Source: Pandoraea anhela (GTDB lineage: Bacteria; Pseudomonadota; Gammaproteobacteria; Burkholderiales; Burkholderiaceae). From it: DNA of 64,000 nt. The stretch's first letter is position 1, and each line of letters begins with the position of its first letter. The notes under the pieces were generated by a model that had not been told where the DNA came from, made no database searches, and was given only the letters and a program-made list of their open reading frames with translations. A program made the translations under genes and the position numbers. The stretch lies in NCBI RefSeq assembly GCF_902459655.1, contig NZ_CABPSB010000022.1, positions 23,165 through 87,164 of the forward strand, given 5' to 3'. Of the stretch, positions 9,014 to 18,126 are shown piece by piece.

Positions 9014-9019
9014 ATTATA
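9014..9019 (-). promoter_or_regulatory. Possible -10 element for ppa
   Basis: A minus-strand TATAAT lies in the 176-bp gap upstream of ppa, which would give a leader of about 130 nt. No good -35 is visible 17 bp upstream, so the call is tentative. Confidence 0.4.
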
Positions 9020-9055
9020 GCGGGTTTGGACGCTTCGACCGTCTCGACCGACCTG

Positions 9056-10216
9056 TCAAAGCGAAGGCAGCTTCGCCAGCCGCTGCGGCGTGAGATCGTC
9101 CACACTCGCGCACCCAAGCAGTTGCAGCGTCGTGCGCAACTCGCCCAGCAGCAGATCGAGCACGCCGCTCGCGCCCCGCCCGCCGCGCGCCGCCACGCCA
9201 TACAGCGGTGCGCGCCCGAGCAATACCCCCTTCGCCCCCAGGGCGACGGCCTTGGCGACGTCGGCGCCGCGCCGCACACCGCCGTCGAGAAAGACCGACA
9301 TGGGCGGCCCGCTCGCATTGACCGCTTCCACGATCATCGGCAACGCCTCGACGGGGGCGAGCGTGCTGCCCAACTGACGCCCGCCGTGATTGGAGACGAC
9401 GATGCCGTGCGCCCCATGGGCTTGCGCCTGACGGGCATCGTCGACCGTCAGGATCCCCTTGACGAGCACCTCACCGGGCCAGTGACGCCGCACCCAGTCA
9501 AGGTCGTGCCAACCGAGCGACACGTCCATCTGACGGCTCAGCATCGCCGCGTGACGCGCCAGATCGGCCCGCTCGCCCACGCTTTTCGCAATGTTGCGCA
9601 GTTGCGGCGCGCCGCCCACGAGCATCTGCCAGCTCCAGTGCGGATGCCGCACGCAGTCCGCCAACAGGCGCGGCGTAACGCGCAACGGCAGCTTGAAGCC
9701 GTTGCGCGTGTCGTGATCGCGCTTGCCGTGCATCGGCGTATCCACCGTCAGCATCAACGTGCGGAACCCCGCCTCGCGCGCCCGGCGCATCATGCTCTCG
9801 GCAATCCGCCGATCCTGCTGCACGTACAACTGAAGCCACAACTCGCCGTCGGGCACGGCGGCGCGAACGTCTTCGAGCAGGGACGTGGATGCCGTCGAGA
9901 GGACGAAAGGCAGACCGGCGTCGGCGGCCGCACGGGCGAGGAGTTCGTCGGCACGGGGCCAGAACAGGCCATTGAGCCCCGTGGGACCGACGGCCATCGG
10001 GGCGGCGGCATCTCGCCCCCAGAAGGTCGTCCTGCTGGTCGTTTGCGACGTGTCCTGCATCACACGCGGCGCGAACCCCCACTGCCCGAACGCTGCGCGA
10101 TTGCGGCGCAACGCCTCGCCGTCTTCCGCCCCGCCTTCCAGATAATCGAACGCCAGTTTCGTCAGACGGCGGCGCGCCGCCAGACGGTAATCCTCCACGC
10201 AGGAAAACGCGTGCAT
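9056..10216 (-). CDS. FMN-dependent alpha-hydroxyacid dehydrogenase (LldD/MdlB family)
   Basis: 386 residues. Oxidises an L-2-hydroxy acid (lactate, mandelate or similar) to the 2-keto acid using FMN. Seen: N-terminal RRRLTKLAFDYLEGGAEDG, the FMN-binding PTGLNGLFWP region, LYVQQDR, the Lys strand VLVKGIL, and the catalytic NHGGRQL (His and Arg) followed by DGGVRRGADVAKA and LLGRAPLYG. The start at 10216 is preceded by AGGGGGAG; a start at 10234 is possible but has a weaker site. Divergent from the IclR-family regulator, which probably controls it. The sequence does not decide between lactate, mandelate and other substrates. Confidence 0.9.
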   Translation of the reverse strand: MHAFSCVEDYRLAARRRLTKLAFDYLEGGAEDGEALRRNRAAFGQWGFAPRVMQDTSQTTSRTTFWGRDAAAPMAVGPTGLNGLFWPRADELLARAAADAGLPFVLSTASTSLLEDVRAAVPDGELWLQLYVQQDRRIAESMMRRAREAGFRTLMLTVDTPMHGKRDHDTRNGFKLPLRVTPRLLADCVRHPHWSWQMLVGGAPQLRNIAKSVGERADLARHAAMLSRQMDVSLGWHDLDWVRRHWPGEVLVKGILTVDDARQAQAHGAHGIVVSNHGGRQLGSTLAPVEALPMIVEAVNASGPPMSVFLDGGVRRGADVAKAVALGAKGVLLGRAPLYGVAARGGRGASGVLDLLLGELRTTLQLLGCASVDDLTPQRLAKLPSL

Positions 10217-10305
10217 TGCTCCCCCTGTCCTCATGTCCCGATCATGTTTGTGGTCTTTCGCCAGCAACGTTGCCATTAGGGAAAGTTTGCTACTTGGGCA
10301 CAAAC

Positions 10306-10335
10306 AATTGCATTACAATCAGAATCATTACAATC
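10306..10335. promoter_or_regulatory. Putative IclR operator region
   Basis: In the 139-bp divergent gap, ATTGCATTACAAT (10307-10319) has ATTG/CAAT ends, and the 10-mer CATTACAATC occurs twice, at 10311-10320 and 10326-10335, 15 bp apart. The position between the dehydrogenase and regulator genes suits autoregulation; binding by this IclR protein is inferred. Confidence 0.5.
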
Positions 10336-10355
10336 CGAACACACTCGCACACCCC

Positions 10356-11207
10356 ATGCCGCGCTCACCCGCCGGGTCGTCGCGCTCCACCGCCGACACG
10401 CCTGCAAGCTCTGCCAAGTCCGCTACGGCGCCGCGTTCCTCGCTCTTCGTCGGCTCGACGGAGAAGACGTTTCAAGTGCTGCACGCGTTCGATGGTCCTG
10501 CGCGCTACATGACGCTCGGCGACATCGCCAAGGCGGCCGGGCTCGATCGCAGCGCCACCCAGCGGCTCGTACACACGCTCGAAGCGCTCGGCTATCTCTA
10601 CCGCGTACCGGAGACGCGCACCTACGGGCTGACGACCAAGGTGTTGCAGTTCTCGTACAACTACATCCGGGCCAACGAACTGGTCGACAAGGCGTCGCCG
10701 TATCTGCTCGACATCAGCCGCCGCGTGGGCGAGACGACCAACCTTCAGGAGCTCGACGGCCACGAGATCGTGTTCGTGGCGCGCTTTCCCGGCCAGCATC
10801 TCGTGAACATCGATATCGTGGTCGGCGCACGCCTGCCCGCGATGTTCACGGCGTCGGGCATTGCGATCCTGTCGCGCCTGCCGGACACGCGAGTGCGCGA
10901 AATCCTGTCGGGCACGGCGCTCGAACCGATGACGCCGTACACGCTGATCGACGAAAAGAAGCTGATCGAGCGGATTGCGCTCACCACGCGTCGCGGCTAC
11001 GCCATCGTCGAGAACGAGACCGTGATGGGCGACATCTCGGTCGCCGCGCCGATCACCGATCACGACGGTCACGCCGTGGCCGCCATCAACATCTCGGTGC
11101 CGACCTCCCGCTGGACGCGCGAGCGCGCGGAAGCCGAACTCGCCCCGCACATTCAGGTCGCCGCAACCTCGATCTCGAAGTCGCGGCTGTCGACCTTCCG
11201 GCGCTAA
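10356..11207 (+). CDS. IclR-family transcriptional regulator
   Basis: 283 residues from the ATG at 10356; the upstream in-frame reading would overlap the divergent promoter. Seen: a roughly 30-residue Ser/Ala/Pro-rich lead, an N-terminal winged helix-turn-helix (YMTLGDIAKAAGLDRSATQR), then the IclR effector domain with LHVFVARFPG-like and SGIAILSRLP segments, ending in ISVPTSRWTRERAE. Family knowledge: IclR proteins bind small organic acids and usually control the adjacent catabolic genes. The neighbours are an alpha-hydroxyacid dehydrogenase (divergent) and a lyase/transport operon (convergent), so it is likely the local regulator. No clear Shine-Dalgarno is seen. Confidence 0.92.
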   Translation: MPRSPAGSSRSTADTPASSAKSATAPRSSLFVGSTEKTFQVLHAFDGPARYMTLGDIAKAAGLDRSATQRLVHTLEALGYLYRVPETRTYGLTTKVLQFSYNYIRANELVDKASPYLLDISRRVGETTNLQELDGHEIVFVARFPGQHLVNIDIVVGARLPAMFTASGIAILSRLPDTRVREILSGTALEPMTPYTLIDEKKLIERIALTTRRGYAIVENETVMGDISVAAPITDHDGHAVAAINISVPTSRWTRERAEAELAPHIQVAATSISKSRLSTFRR

Positions 11208-11234
11208 GCGCAAGCGTCGCGTCCGTGCGGTGCC

Positions 11235-11259
11235 GGGCGGGGGCGAAGCGCCACCGCCC
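11235..11259. terminator. Possible hairpin between convergent genes
   Basis: GGGCGG pairs with CCGCCC, and an inner GGCG pairs with CGCC around an AAG loop. There is no U tract on either side, so it is only a possible terminator. Confidence 0.35.
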
Positions 11260-11267
11260 GAGCCGGA

Positions 11268-12179
11268 TCAACGTCCCTCGAAAATCGCCAACTGACGCTT
11301 CACTTCCTCGCGCAACTCGGACGACAGGGCGGGCGCGGGCGGCACCAGCGGGGCGAGCATCGCCGGCGCGTTCACGCCGATCAGATCCATCACCGACTTC
11401 ATCGGGCCGGGGTTCGTCTCGGCGAACGCGAGATTCATCAGCGGAATGAGCGAACGGTGCAGTTCCAGCGCTTCGGCCGTCTTGCCTTCCGAGGCCAGAG
11501 CGAAAATGCGTTGCCATGCCGTGGGCAGCAGCGACGCCGTTACCACGATCCCCCCGCGCGCACCGGCCGCGACATGCAGCGGGAACAGCGTGTCTTCACC
11601 GCTGAGCACCGCGAACGACGCGTCGACGCCGGCCACCGTGCGCAGGAAATGCCACATGTCGGTGTTGCACGCCTTCATGCCGATGATGTTCTCGTGGCGC
11701 GACAGTTCGTGCAGCACTTCCGGGGCAATCGCGATACGCGTGCGATACGGAATTTCATAAACCAGGATCGGCAGCGGCGACTCGTCGGCATAACGCAGGA
11801 AGTAGTCGCGGATGCCGGCTTGCGTCGGGTTCGTGTAGTAAGGCGTGAGCACCAGCAGCCCGTCGGCGCCGGCGGCAGCGAAGTCGCGGCCGGCGCCAAT
11901 GGCGTCGTGATACCCCGGGTCGAGCACGCCGGCGATGACCGGCACGTCGCGACCGTGCGCCTTCACTTCCTGCGCCGTGAGTTCGGCCATGCGCACGCGC
12001 TCGGCGCGTGAGAGCGCGCCGTATTCCCCGGTGCCGCCCAGCGGCACCACACCGTCGATGCCCTGCGCCAGCAAGTAGCGCATGAGCGCGCGGGCGGCGT
12101 CGGTATGAATCGTGTCGTCGGCGTTCACCGGCGTGGGGATCGCCGGGAAAATGCCCTTGAGTTGTTCGGAGCGAAGCAT
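11268..12179 (-). CDS. DapA-family (dihydrodipicolinate synthase-like) aldolase/lyase
   Basis: 303 residues. A class I aldolase TIM barrel that forms a Schiff base with a 2-keto acid. Seen: the substrate carboxylate loop GGTGEYGALSRAER (near residue 48), the catalytic Tyr in YEIPYRT (Tyr141) and the Schiff-base Lys in GMKACN (Lys169). Family knowledge: DapA relatives encoded next to ABC importers and an IclR gene are usually catabolic lyases or dehydratases, not the lysine-pathway enzyme; the loop also departs from the usual DapA GTTGES. It is the last gene of the importer operon, 52 bp after the permease gene. The exact substrate is unknown. Confidence 0.87.
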   Translation of the reverse strand: MLRSEQLKGIFPAIPTPVNADDTIHTDAARALMRYLLAQGIDGVVPLGGTGEYGALSRAERVRMAELTAQEVKAHGRDVPVIAGVLDPGYHDAIGAGRDFAAAGADGLLVLTPYYTNPTQAGIRDYFLRYADESPLPILVYEIPYRTRIAIAPEVLHELSRHENIIGMKACNTDMWHFLRTVAGVDASFAVLSGEDTLFPLHVAAGARGGIVVTASLLPTAWQRIFALASEGKTAEALELHRSLIPLMNLAFAETNPGPMKSVMDLIGVNAPAMLAPLVPPAPALSSELREEVKRQLAIFEGR

Positions 12180-12231
12180 GAATTAAACGTCCGTGAATCG
12201 TAGGTTCGTGGAAATCGGATACCGCATCCGG

Positions 12232-14043
12232 TCAGGCCGTCAGACTGCGACGGCGCAGACGCTCGGCCACCCAGATGAGCGCGGCGATGAAAAGGAACAG
12301 GCACGTGGAGACCGCGGCGATCACCGGCGAGATCTGCATCGTGATTTCGTCCCAGAATTGCTTGGGCAATGTGGTCGACAAGCCGCCCGACGTGAACAGG
12401 GCAATCGTCAGTTCGTCGAACGACGTTGCGAACGCGAAAAGGAACGACGAGAGCAGCCCCGCACCGAGAATCGGGAACGTCACGCGGCGCAGCGTCGCCC
12501 ACGGACGTGCCCCAAGGCTGTATGCCGCCAGATCGAGACGCGTGTCGTAGTTGCGCAGCACCGCCATCATCGTGATGACGACATAAGGCACGGCAACCAC
12601 GGTGTGGGCGAGCGTGAGCCCCACGCTGGAGCCGACCAGCCCGACCTTGGCGAAGAAATAGAACACGCCGACGGCCAGAATCATGCGCGGCACGACGATC
12701 GGGGCGAGCACGAAGGCGAGCATCGCCGACTTGCCGCGCATACCGCCGCGCACCAGCAGGAATGCCGCAGGCGTGCCGATCAGCATCGACAGCAGCCCCG
12801 CGCCGATCCCCACGAGCATCGAACGCGTGACGGCCTGCATCCACAGCGGCGAATCCCAGATCTGCTGATACCACTGAAGCGAGAAGCCCTTCGGCGGCCA
12901 TGCCAGCCCGGATGCCGAATCGAACGACATCGGAATCATCAGCAGCGCGGGGGCCGCGAGGAACACGACCAGCAGGAAAACGATCACGCGCAGCAGCGGC
13001 CCGTCGCCCTGCTCGCCCTTGTGACGCGGCAACACGCGCAACAGCAGATCGGTGGCGCTGCCGAGCGTGGCGAGGACCTTCTCGCCCAGCGAGCGGCTCC
13101 AGCCGCCACGGCGCTTGCCCGTCTTCGTGTCGCCCGCGCCGCCGGCCATCGTCGAGAGACCGACCATGCGGTCGTAGACGAAGAACACGGCCAGCACCAC
13201 GGCGAGCAGCAGCACGGAAATCGCCCCGGCGAAACCCCAGTTCAGCGCCTGCATCACCTGATCGATGATCAGTTGCGTGATCATGGTCTCGTGACGGCCG
13301 CCGAGCAGCGTCGGCGTAATGAAGAAGCCGATCGCGGTGACGAACACCATCAGCGCGCCGGCGGCCACGCCCGGCAACGACAGCGGGAAGTACACGCGCC
13401 AGAAGACCGTGCCGGGACGCGCCCCCAGGGTCGACGCCGCACTCGGCAGGCGACGGTCGATGTTTTCCATGACGGAGAGCATCGTGAGCACGGCCAGCGG
13501 CATGAGCGCGTGCACCATCCCCAGCACCACCGCCGGGAAGCTATAGAGCAGCGAGAGCGGCTGATCGATCAGACCGAGATCGAGCAGCGTACGGTTGACG
13601 ACACCGTTGCGCCCGAGCAGCACCACCCATGCGAACGTACGCACGAGAAAGCTCGTCCAGAACGAGAGCAACAGCCAGAACAGCAGCCGCTGCTTGCGCG
13701 CGCCGGTGAGCGTGGAGAGCCGGTAGGCGATCGGATAGCCCGTGAGTACCGCGAAGAAGGTCGTGTAGAGCGAGACCTTCAATGTGATGAGCAGCACCTC
13801 GACGTACACCGACGAGGCGAACAGACGCTGGTACTCGGCGAAAGTAAAGCCACTCTCGCCGCGAATGCTCAGCAGCAGCAACTGGCCGACCGGATAGATC
13901 AGCATCACCGCCAGCAAAATGACGATGGGCGCGGCCATGAGCAGCGGGCGCAGACGCGCGCGCCACGGCGAGCGGCGCGGCGTCGGCTGCGCGGGCTGAG
14001 AGGGTTGGGAGGACGAAGGACGAACCACGGCAGATGCACTCAT
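12232..14043 (-). CDS. Fused two-domain ABC permease (PotB-PotC type)
   Basis: 603 residues, about twice one permease. Seen: two complete inner-membrane permease halves, each with the cytoplasmic EAA-type loop that docks on the ATPase: STLGARPGTVFWRVYFPLS in the first half and YSLGARPWATLRRVTFPIL in the second. A charged linker of about 45 residues (around GDTKTGKRRGG to LPRHKGEQGDG) joins them. Each half has about six membrane helices. Family knowledge: polyamine/iron/2-aminoethylphosphonate-type importers normally have two separate permeases; here one polypeptide serves as both. It ends 52 bp before the DapA-like gene and starts 3 bp after the ATPase stop codon. Confidence 0.9.
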   Translation of the reverse strand: MSASAVVRPSSSQPSQPAQPTPRRSPWRARLRPLLMAAPIVILLAVMLIYPVGQLLLLSIRGESGFTFAEYQRLFASSVYVEVLLITLKVSLYTTFFAVLTGYPIAYRLSTLTGARKQRLLFWLLLSFWTSFLVRTFAWVVLLGRNGVVNRTLLDLGLIDQPLSLLYSFPAVVLGMVHALMPLAVLTMLSVMENIDRRLPSAASTLGARPGTVFWRVYFPLSLPGVAAGALMVFVTAIGFFITPTLLGGRHETMITQLIIDQVMQALNWGFAGAISVLLLAVVLAVFFVYDRMVGLSTMAGGAGDTKTGKRRGGWSRSLGEKVLATLGSATDLLLRVLPRHKGEQGDGPLLRVIVFLLVVFLAAPALLMIPMSFDSASGLAWPPKGFSLQWYQQIWDSPLWMQAVTRSMLVGIGAGLLSMLIGTPAAFLLVRGGMRGKSAMLAFVLAPIVVPRMILAVGVFYFFAKVGLVGSSVGLTLAHTVVAVPYVVITMMAVLRNYDTRLDLAAYSLGARPWATLRRVTFPILGAGLLSSFLFAFATSFDELTIALFTSGGLSTTLPKQFWDEITMQISPVIAAVSTCLFLFIAALIWVAERLRRRSLTA

Positions 14044-14046
14044 GGC

Positions 14047-15168
14047 TTACCCCGCGATCGCCACGGCGTCGTCGGCATGCCAGGCGAGGCCCAGCGTCTG
14101 ACCGATTTCGTAGCGGTTGCCCTGACGATGCGTCGGGAACGCCGCCACGAGCGACTTGCTCGCGTCCGCGCCGGTCACCGCCGATTGCAGATACAGCTTC
14201 GTCATGCCGCCGGTGACCATGATGTCGGTGAGCTTGGCGGAGATCGTTGCCACACCATTCGCGGCCGAGGGTCCGGCATCGACGTGCTGAACGTGCAGGT
14301 TCTGCGGACGCAGCATGAGCTTGACGGGTCGGCCGCGTTCGATCTGCGCGTCGTAGACCATCGCGCCTGCGCCGCCGGCCGCGTCCACGCCCGGCATGGC
14401 CACGCGCACCTGATCGCCCGCGCGTTCGAGCACGGTGGCGTCGAGCAGGTTGGACTCACCGAGGAAATCGGCGACGAACACGCTCTTCGGACGGAAATAC
14501 AGGTCGTCCGGCGTACCCAGTTGCGCGATTTCCCCGGCGTTCATCAGGCAAATGCGATCGGACATCGTCATCGCTTCTTCCTGATCGTGCGTCACGTACA
14601 CGATGGTGGTGCCGAGCTCACGGTGGATGCGCTTGATTTCGAGCTGCATGTGATCGCGCAGCTTCTTGTCCAGCGCGCCCAGCGGCTCGTCCATCAGAAT
14701 GATCGACGGCCGGTAGACCATGCAGCGGGCGAGCGCGATGCGCTGCTGCTGCCCGCCCGAGAGTTCGCGCGGATAGCGCTCGGCCACGTGAGGCAGATGC
14801 ACCATCTCCAGCGCATTCATGACCATCTTGCGAGCCTCGGCGGCATCGGTGCGACGCATCTGCAACGGGAACGCGATGTTCTCCGCCACCGTCATGTGGG
14901 GGAATAGCGCGTAGTTCTGGAACACCATGCCGATGTCGCGCTCGTACGGCGCACCGTACGTGACATCGGCCCCATTGATGCGGATAGCGCCCGCATCGGG
15001 CTGCGACAAACCGGCGATGAGCGAGAGCAAAGTGGTCTTGCCCGAGCCGCTGGGGCCGAGCAAGGTCAGGAATTCGCCCTGTGCGACATCGAGATCGGTC
15101 GGCGCCAGCGCGACGAAATCGCCGTAACGCTTGGACAGGCCCGAGACTTGAAGATTGGCAACGGTCAT
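14047..15168 (-). CDS. ABC importer ATPase, PotA-like
   Basis: 373 residues. Seen: Walker A GPSGSGKTT (about residue 38), Q-loop FQNYALFPHMTV, signature LSGGQQQRIALAR, Walker B ILMDEPLGALD and switch His in YVTHDQEEAM, then a C-terminal TOBE-like regulatory domain. This is the PotA/FbpC/UgpC pattern. It powers uptake by the fused permease encoded immediately downstream. The domain order and the neighbours fit a periplasmic binding-protein importer. Sequence alone does not show whether the substrate is a polyamine, a carboxylate or another small solute; the surrounding oxidative enzymes favour an organic acid or an amine that feeds one. Confidence 0.95.
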   Translation of the reverse strand: MTVANLQVSGLSKRYGDFVALAPTDLDVAQGEFLTLLGPSGSGKTTLLSLIAGLSQPDAGAIRINGADVTYGAPYERDIGMVFQNYALFPHMTVAENIAFPLQMRRTDAAEARKMVMNALEMVHLPHVAERYPRELSGGQQQRIALARCMVYRPSIILMDEPLGALDKKLRDHMQLEIKRIHRELGTTIVYVTHDQEEAMTMSDRICLMNAGEIAQLGTPDDLYFRPKSVFVADFLGESNLLDATVLERAGDQVRVAMPGVDAAGGAGAMVYDAQIERGRPVKLMLRPQNLHVQHVDAGPSAANGVATISAKLTDIMVTGGMTKLYLQSAVTGADASKSLVAAFPTHRQGNRYEIGQTLGLAWHADDAVAIAG

Positions 15169-15213
15169 GAGATCAGCACCCCAAGAAACATGAAACGGAA
15201 CAGCAGGTGAGGA

Positions 15214-16344
15214 TCAGGTCAGGATCCAGCGGTTGAAACGTTCGAGCGCAACGCTCTGGTTCTGCTGCCAGAACTGGGCGTCGATGTGCACGCCGCTCTT
15301 CATGTTGTCCGGGAACGTCGGGCAATGCTTGGCGACTTCCGGTTTCACGAAGTTGAACGCTTCGGGCTGCGTCAAGCCGGCGGGGAAGTACTTGACCAGT
15401 TCCGCCTGACGCTTCGGATCGCTCGCGAACTTGATGAACTCGCGGCAAGCGGCAGCGTTCGGCGTGCCCTTGAGGATCGACCAGTTGTCGACGCCCCAGA
15501 TGTTCTGATTCCAGACGATCTCGACCGGCACGCCGTTGGCTTGCGCCGCCTGCGCACGCGAAGCCCACGTGGCGACCAGATCGACTTCGCCCGAGCCGAG
15601 CATCTGCTCGACCTGCGCACCGGTCGTCCACCACACGGCGACTTGCTTGGCGATCTTGTCCAGGCTCTTGAACGCGCGGTCGAAGTCGCACGGATACACC
15701 GACCCCGGCGCAACGCCGTCGGCCAGCAGCGCCTGCTCGATGGTGTCGAACGGATACTTGCGGATCGAGCGACGGCCCGGGAAATCCTTCACGTTCCACA
15801 GGTCGGCCCACGATGTCGGCGCCTTGCGGCCCTTGAACGCGTCGGTGCGATAAGCGAGCACTGTCGAGTAGACGTTGGTGCCCACGCCGAACGGCGACAT
15901 GTACTGCTTCGGAATCTTCGCGATGGTCGGGTCCGATTCGAGCCCGTGACGCTCCAGATACTCCTTGCCGCCCGAGGTCAGCAGGAGGATGGCCGGCTGG
16001 CTGATCTTCGCCATGTCCCACGTGTAGCTACCGGCTTCGACCATGCTCTTGATCTGCGCGGTCGGTTCGGCGTTGGCCTGCACACCGACGACCTCGATGC
16101 CCGTCGCCTTGGCGAACGGCTTGTAGTACACGGCGTCGTACGCCTTCGTGTAAATACCGCCGTCGTCGCGCACCACGATGCGCTTGGTCGCGGCGCGCGA
16201 GGGCGTCCACACGAACGGGAAGGCAACGGCGGCCGCGCCGACGATGGCTGTCTTCATGGCCGTGCGGCGGCCCGGTTGTGCGAGCGTCGCTGCGTGGTTA
16301 TCGGCGGAATCGAGCGGGCTTGCGGAGGTCTTGCGTTTCATCAT
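15214..16344 (-). CDS. Periplasmic substrate-binding protein, PotD-like
   Basis: 376 residues from the ATG at 16344, preceded by CGGAGA at about 5 nt. Seen: an unusual N-terminus with a polar lead of about 25 residues, then GRRTAMKTAIVGAAAVAFPF, a twin-arginine-like signal, and a mature domain starting near TKRIVVRDDGG. The body has the bacterial solute-binding type 8 pattern (YNTSPFGVG-like MSPFGVGTNVYST, TSWADLWN). Family knowledge: spermidine/putrescine-type binding proteins deliver substrate to PotABC. It is encoded first of the three transporter genes and 45 bp upstream of the ATPase gene. Export by the Tat route is inferred from the RR pair and would be unusual but known for this family. 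Confidence 0.88.
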   Translation of the reverse strand: MMKRKTSASPLDSADNHAATLAQPGRRTAMKTAIVGAAAVAFPFVWTPSRAATKRIVVRDDGGIYTKAYDAVYYKPFAKATGIEVVGVQANAEPTAQIKSMVEAGSYTWDMAKISQPAILLLTSGGKEYLERHGLESDPTIAKIPKQYMSPFGVGTNVYSTVLAYRTDAFKGRKAPTSWADLWNVKDFPGRRSIRKYPFDTIEQALLADGVAPGSVYPCDFDRAFKSLDKIAKQVAVWWTTGAQVEQMLGSGEVDLVATWASRAQAAQANGVPVEIVWNQNIWGVDNWSILKGTPNAAACREFIKFASDPKRQAELVKYFPAGLTQPEAFNFVKPEVAKHCPTFPDNMKSGVHIDAQFWQQNQSVALERFNRWILT

Positions 16345-16519
16345 GGTCTCCGGTCTTGACTGGGAGGGTGGGCGCGGCGACGGAAGCGATTTCGGCACAG
16401 CCGCCGCGCGCGCAGTTATGGCAAAACAAACAGCAAAACGTGAAAAACGAAAATCTCGGGAATGGACGGGTGATGCGTGATTCGTGCGATATGTTCGATT
16501 TGTTCGATATGTCCGCTAC

Positions 16520-17956
16520 TCAGGGAACGAGACGTCCCGGATTGAACAACTGGTTCGGATCGAGCGCCGCCTTCACAGTGCGCATCAACGCGAGTTCCGC
16601 CGAGGCCTTGTAGCGCTGCATCAGCGGCAAGCCCGTCTGGCCTACGCCGTGCTCCGCGCTGAACGTGCCCGACAGACGCGCGGCCACGTCGTTCACGCAC
16701 GCACGCATCGCGTCGCCCATGGCTGCGCTGTCGGTGAGCGCCGCCCACGCGGCGAACGAGAACATCGGAATGAAGTGCACGTTGCCGTCGCCCATGTGGC
16801 CGACGATGGCGATGTCCAGACCCGGCACGATGGCGTGCACCGCGCGCGTCGACGCTTCGATGAATTCGGACACGCTCGACACCGGCACGGCACAGTCGGT
16901 CGTCAGCCCGATGGCGGCCTTCTTGTTCGCCTCGCTCACGCTGTGGCGCACTTCCCACAAATCGGCGCGCTGCGTTTCGTTGGCGGCAATCACGGCGTCT
17001 TCCACCAGCCCCTGTTCGATGGCTTCGCCCAACGTTTCTGTCAGTACGGCCTCGAGTCCCCCGGCATCGCGCGTGTCGCCCAGTTCGACAAGCACGTGCC
17101 ACGCGTGAGCGCCCGTGAGCGGATTACGGCGGTTCGGCACGTTGGCCAACACCAGATCGAGCTGGTGGCGATTCATGATTTCGAACGCGGAAAGACGCGA
17201 GCCGCACGCGTTCTGGAACATGCCGAGAATCTGCTGCGCGGCGGCCGGATCGCGCGGGGCGAACCAGGCCAGCGCGTGATGCGTGGGCAGCGGATGCAAC
17301 TTGAGCGCCGCCGCCGTGATGATGCCCAGCGTGCCTTCGGCACCGATGAACAGATGCTTGAGATCGATGCCCGTGTTGTCCTTGCGCAGCGCCCGCAGTC
17401 CATCCCAGACCGTGCCGTCGGCCAGCACGACTTCGAGGCCGAGCACGTTCTCGCGGGTGTTGCCGTAGCGCAGCACGCTGGTGCCGCCCGCATTGGTCGA
17501 GAGCGTGCCACCGATCTGACACGAGCCTTCTGCGCCCAGACTGACCGGATAGAGACGCCCGACGTCGGCCGCCGCATCCTGCACGGTTTTCAGAATGCAC
17601 CCCGCTTCGACGACCATCGAGCCGTTCGCAGCGTCGATCTGACGGATGTGACGCATGCGCGCCAGATTCAGAATCACCGGCGCCGGGCCGTGCGTTGGCG
17701 GCACCGCGCCGCCGCACAGGCTCGTATTACCGCCCTGTGGGAGGATCGGCACCCTGGCAGCCGCGCACAGCTTCACAATGTCGCTGACCTGAGCAGTGGA
17801 CGACGGCAACACCACGCACAGGGCGTCGCCCCGATAGCGCCCGCGCCAGTCTTCCGTGTAACCGGCGGTGTCGGGCTCGCTCGTGAGCACGGCGTCCGCA
17901 CCCAGCGCCTCCTGCAACCGGTTCAACAGCGTCTCTTGCGTGACTGCGTCGTTCAT
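16520..17956 (-). CDS. FAD-linked 2-hydroxyacid dehydrogenase (GlcD / D-2-hydroxyglutarate type)
   Basis: 478 residues from the ATG at 17956, with AGGAG upstream. Seen: the PCMH FAD-binding domain with ILPQGGNTSLCGGAVPP (about residue 75), GGTLSTNAGG and RYGNTRENVLGLE, and the C-terminal FAD-oxidase domain with HMGDGNVHF and the ending EHGVGQTGLPLM...PNQLFNPGRLVP. This is the pattern of D-lactate/glycolate/D-2-hydroxyglutarate dehydrogenases. It oxidises a D-2-hydroxy acid to a 2-keto acid, so the region encodes enzymes for both stereoisomer classes. Same strand as, and 176 bp upstream of, the importer genes; divergent from the aldehyde dehydrogenase. Confidence 0.9.
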   Translation of the reverse strand: MNDAVTQETLLNRLQEALGADAVLTSEPDTAGYTEDWRGRYRGDALCVVLPSSTAQVSDIVKLCAAARVPILPQGGNTSLCGGAVPPTHGPAPVILNLARMRHIRQIDAANGSMVVEAGCILKTVQDAAADVGRLYPVSLGAEGSCQIGGTLSTNAGGTSVLRYGNTRENVLGLEVVLADGTVWDGLRALRKDNTGIDLKHLFIGAEGTLGIITAAALKLHPLPTHHALAWFAPRDPAAAQQILGMFQNACGSRLSAFEIMNRHQLDLVLANVPNRRNPLTGAHAWHVLVELGDTRDAGGLEAVLTETLGEAIEQGLVEDAVIAANETQRADLWEVRHSVSEANKKAAIGLTTDCAVPVSSVSEFIEASTRAVHAIVPGLDIAIVGHMGDGNVHFIPMFSFAAWAALTDSAAMGDAMRACVNDVAARLSGTFSAEHGVGQTGLPLMQRYKASAELALMRTVKAALDPNQLFNPGRLVP

Positions 17957-18097
17957 TGCCTGCCTGCTCCTGAATGCCTGCGTTTGACCGCTGCGCTGCG
18001 TTTGCGGCGTCTCCCACTGAGACTGTACGCAACAAGCGGTATTGCCATACCAGACGCCCGTCTGGCGATTTCTTGTGATCAAGGATAGGCGATAAAA

Positions 18098-18126
18098 AAT
18101 TGCAATAAAATATCTTTAATTGCAAT
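18098..18126. promoter_or_regulatory. Paired ATTGCAAT palindromes, 20 bp apart
   Basis: AATTGCAAT occurs at 18098-18106 and again at 18118-18126, exactly 20 bp apart, in an A/T-rich island between the divergent FAD dehydrogenase and aldehyde dehydrogenase genes. Each ATTGCAAT core is itself palindromic. The spacing puts both sites on one face of the helix. A related ATTGCATTACAAT lies beside the IclR gene. Confidence 0.6.

Noticed and set aside
12193-14907. A 904-codon open frame on the plus strand
   Set aside because: It is antisense to the ABC permease and ATPase genes, both with clear family motifs. The translation is Arg/His/Gln-rich, typical of the complement of a high-GC coding region.
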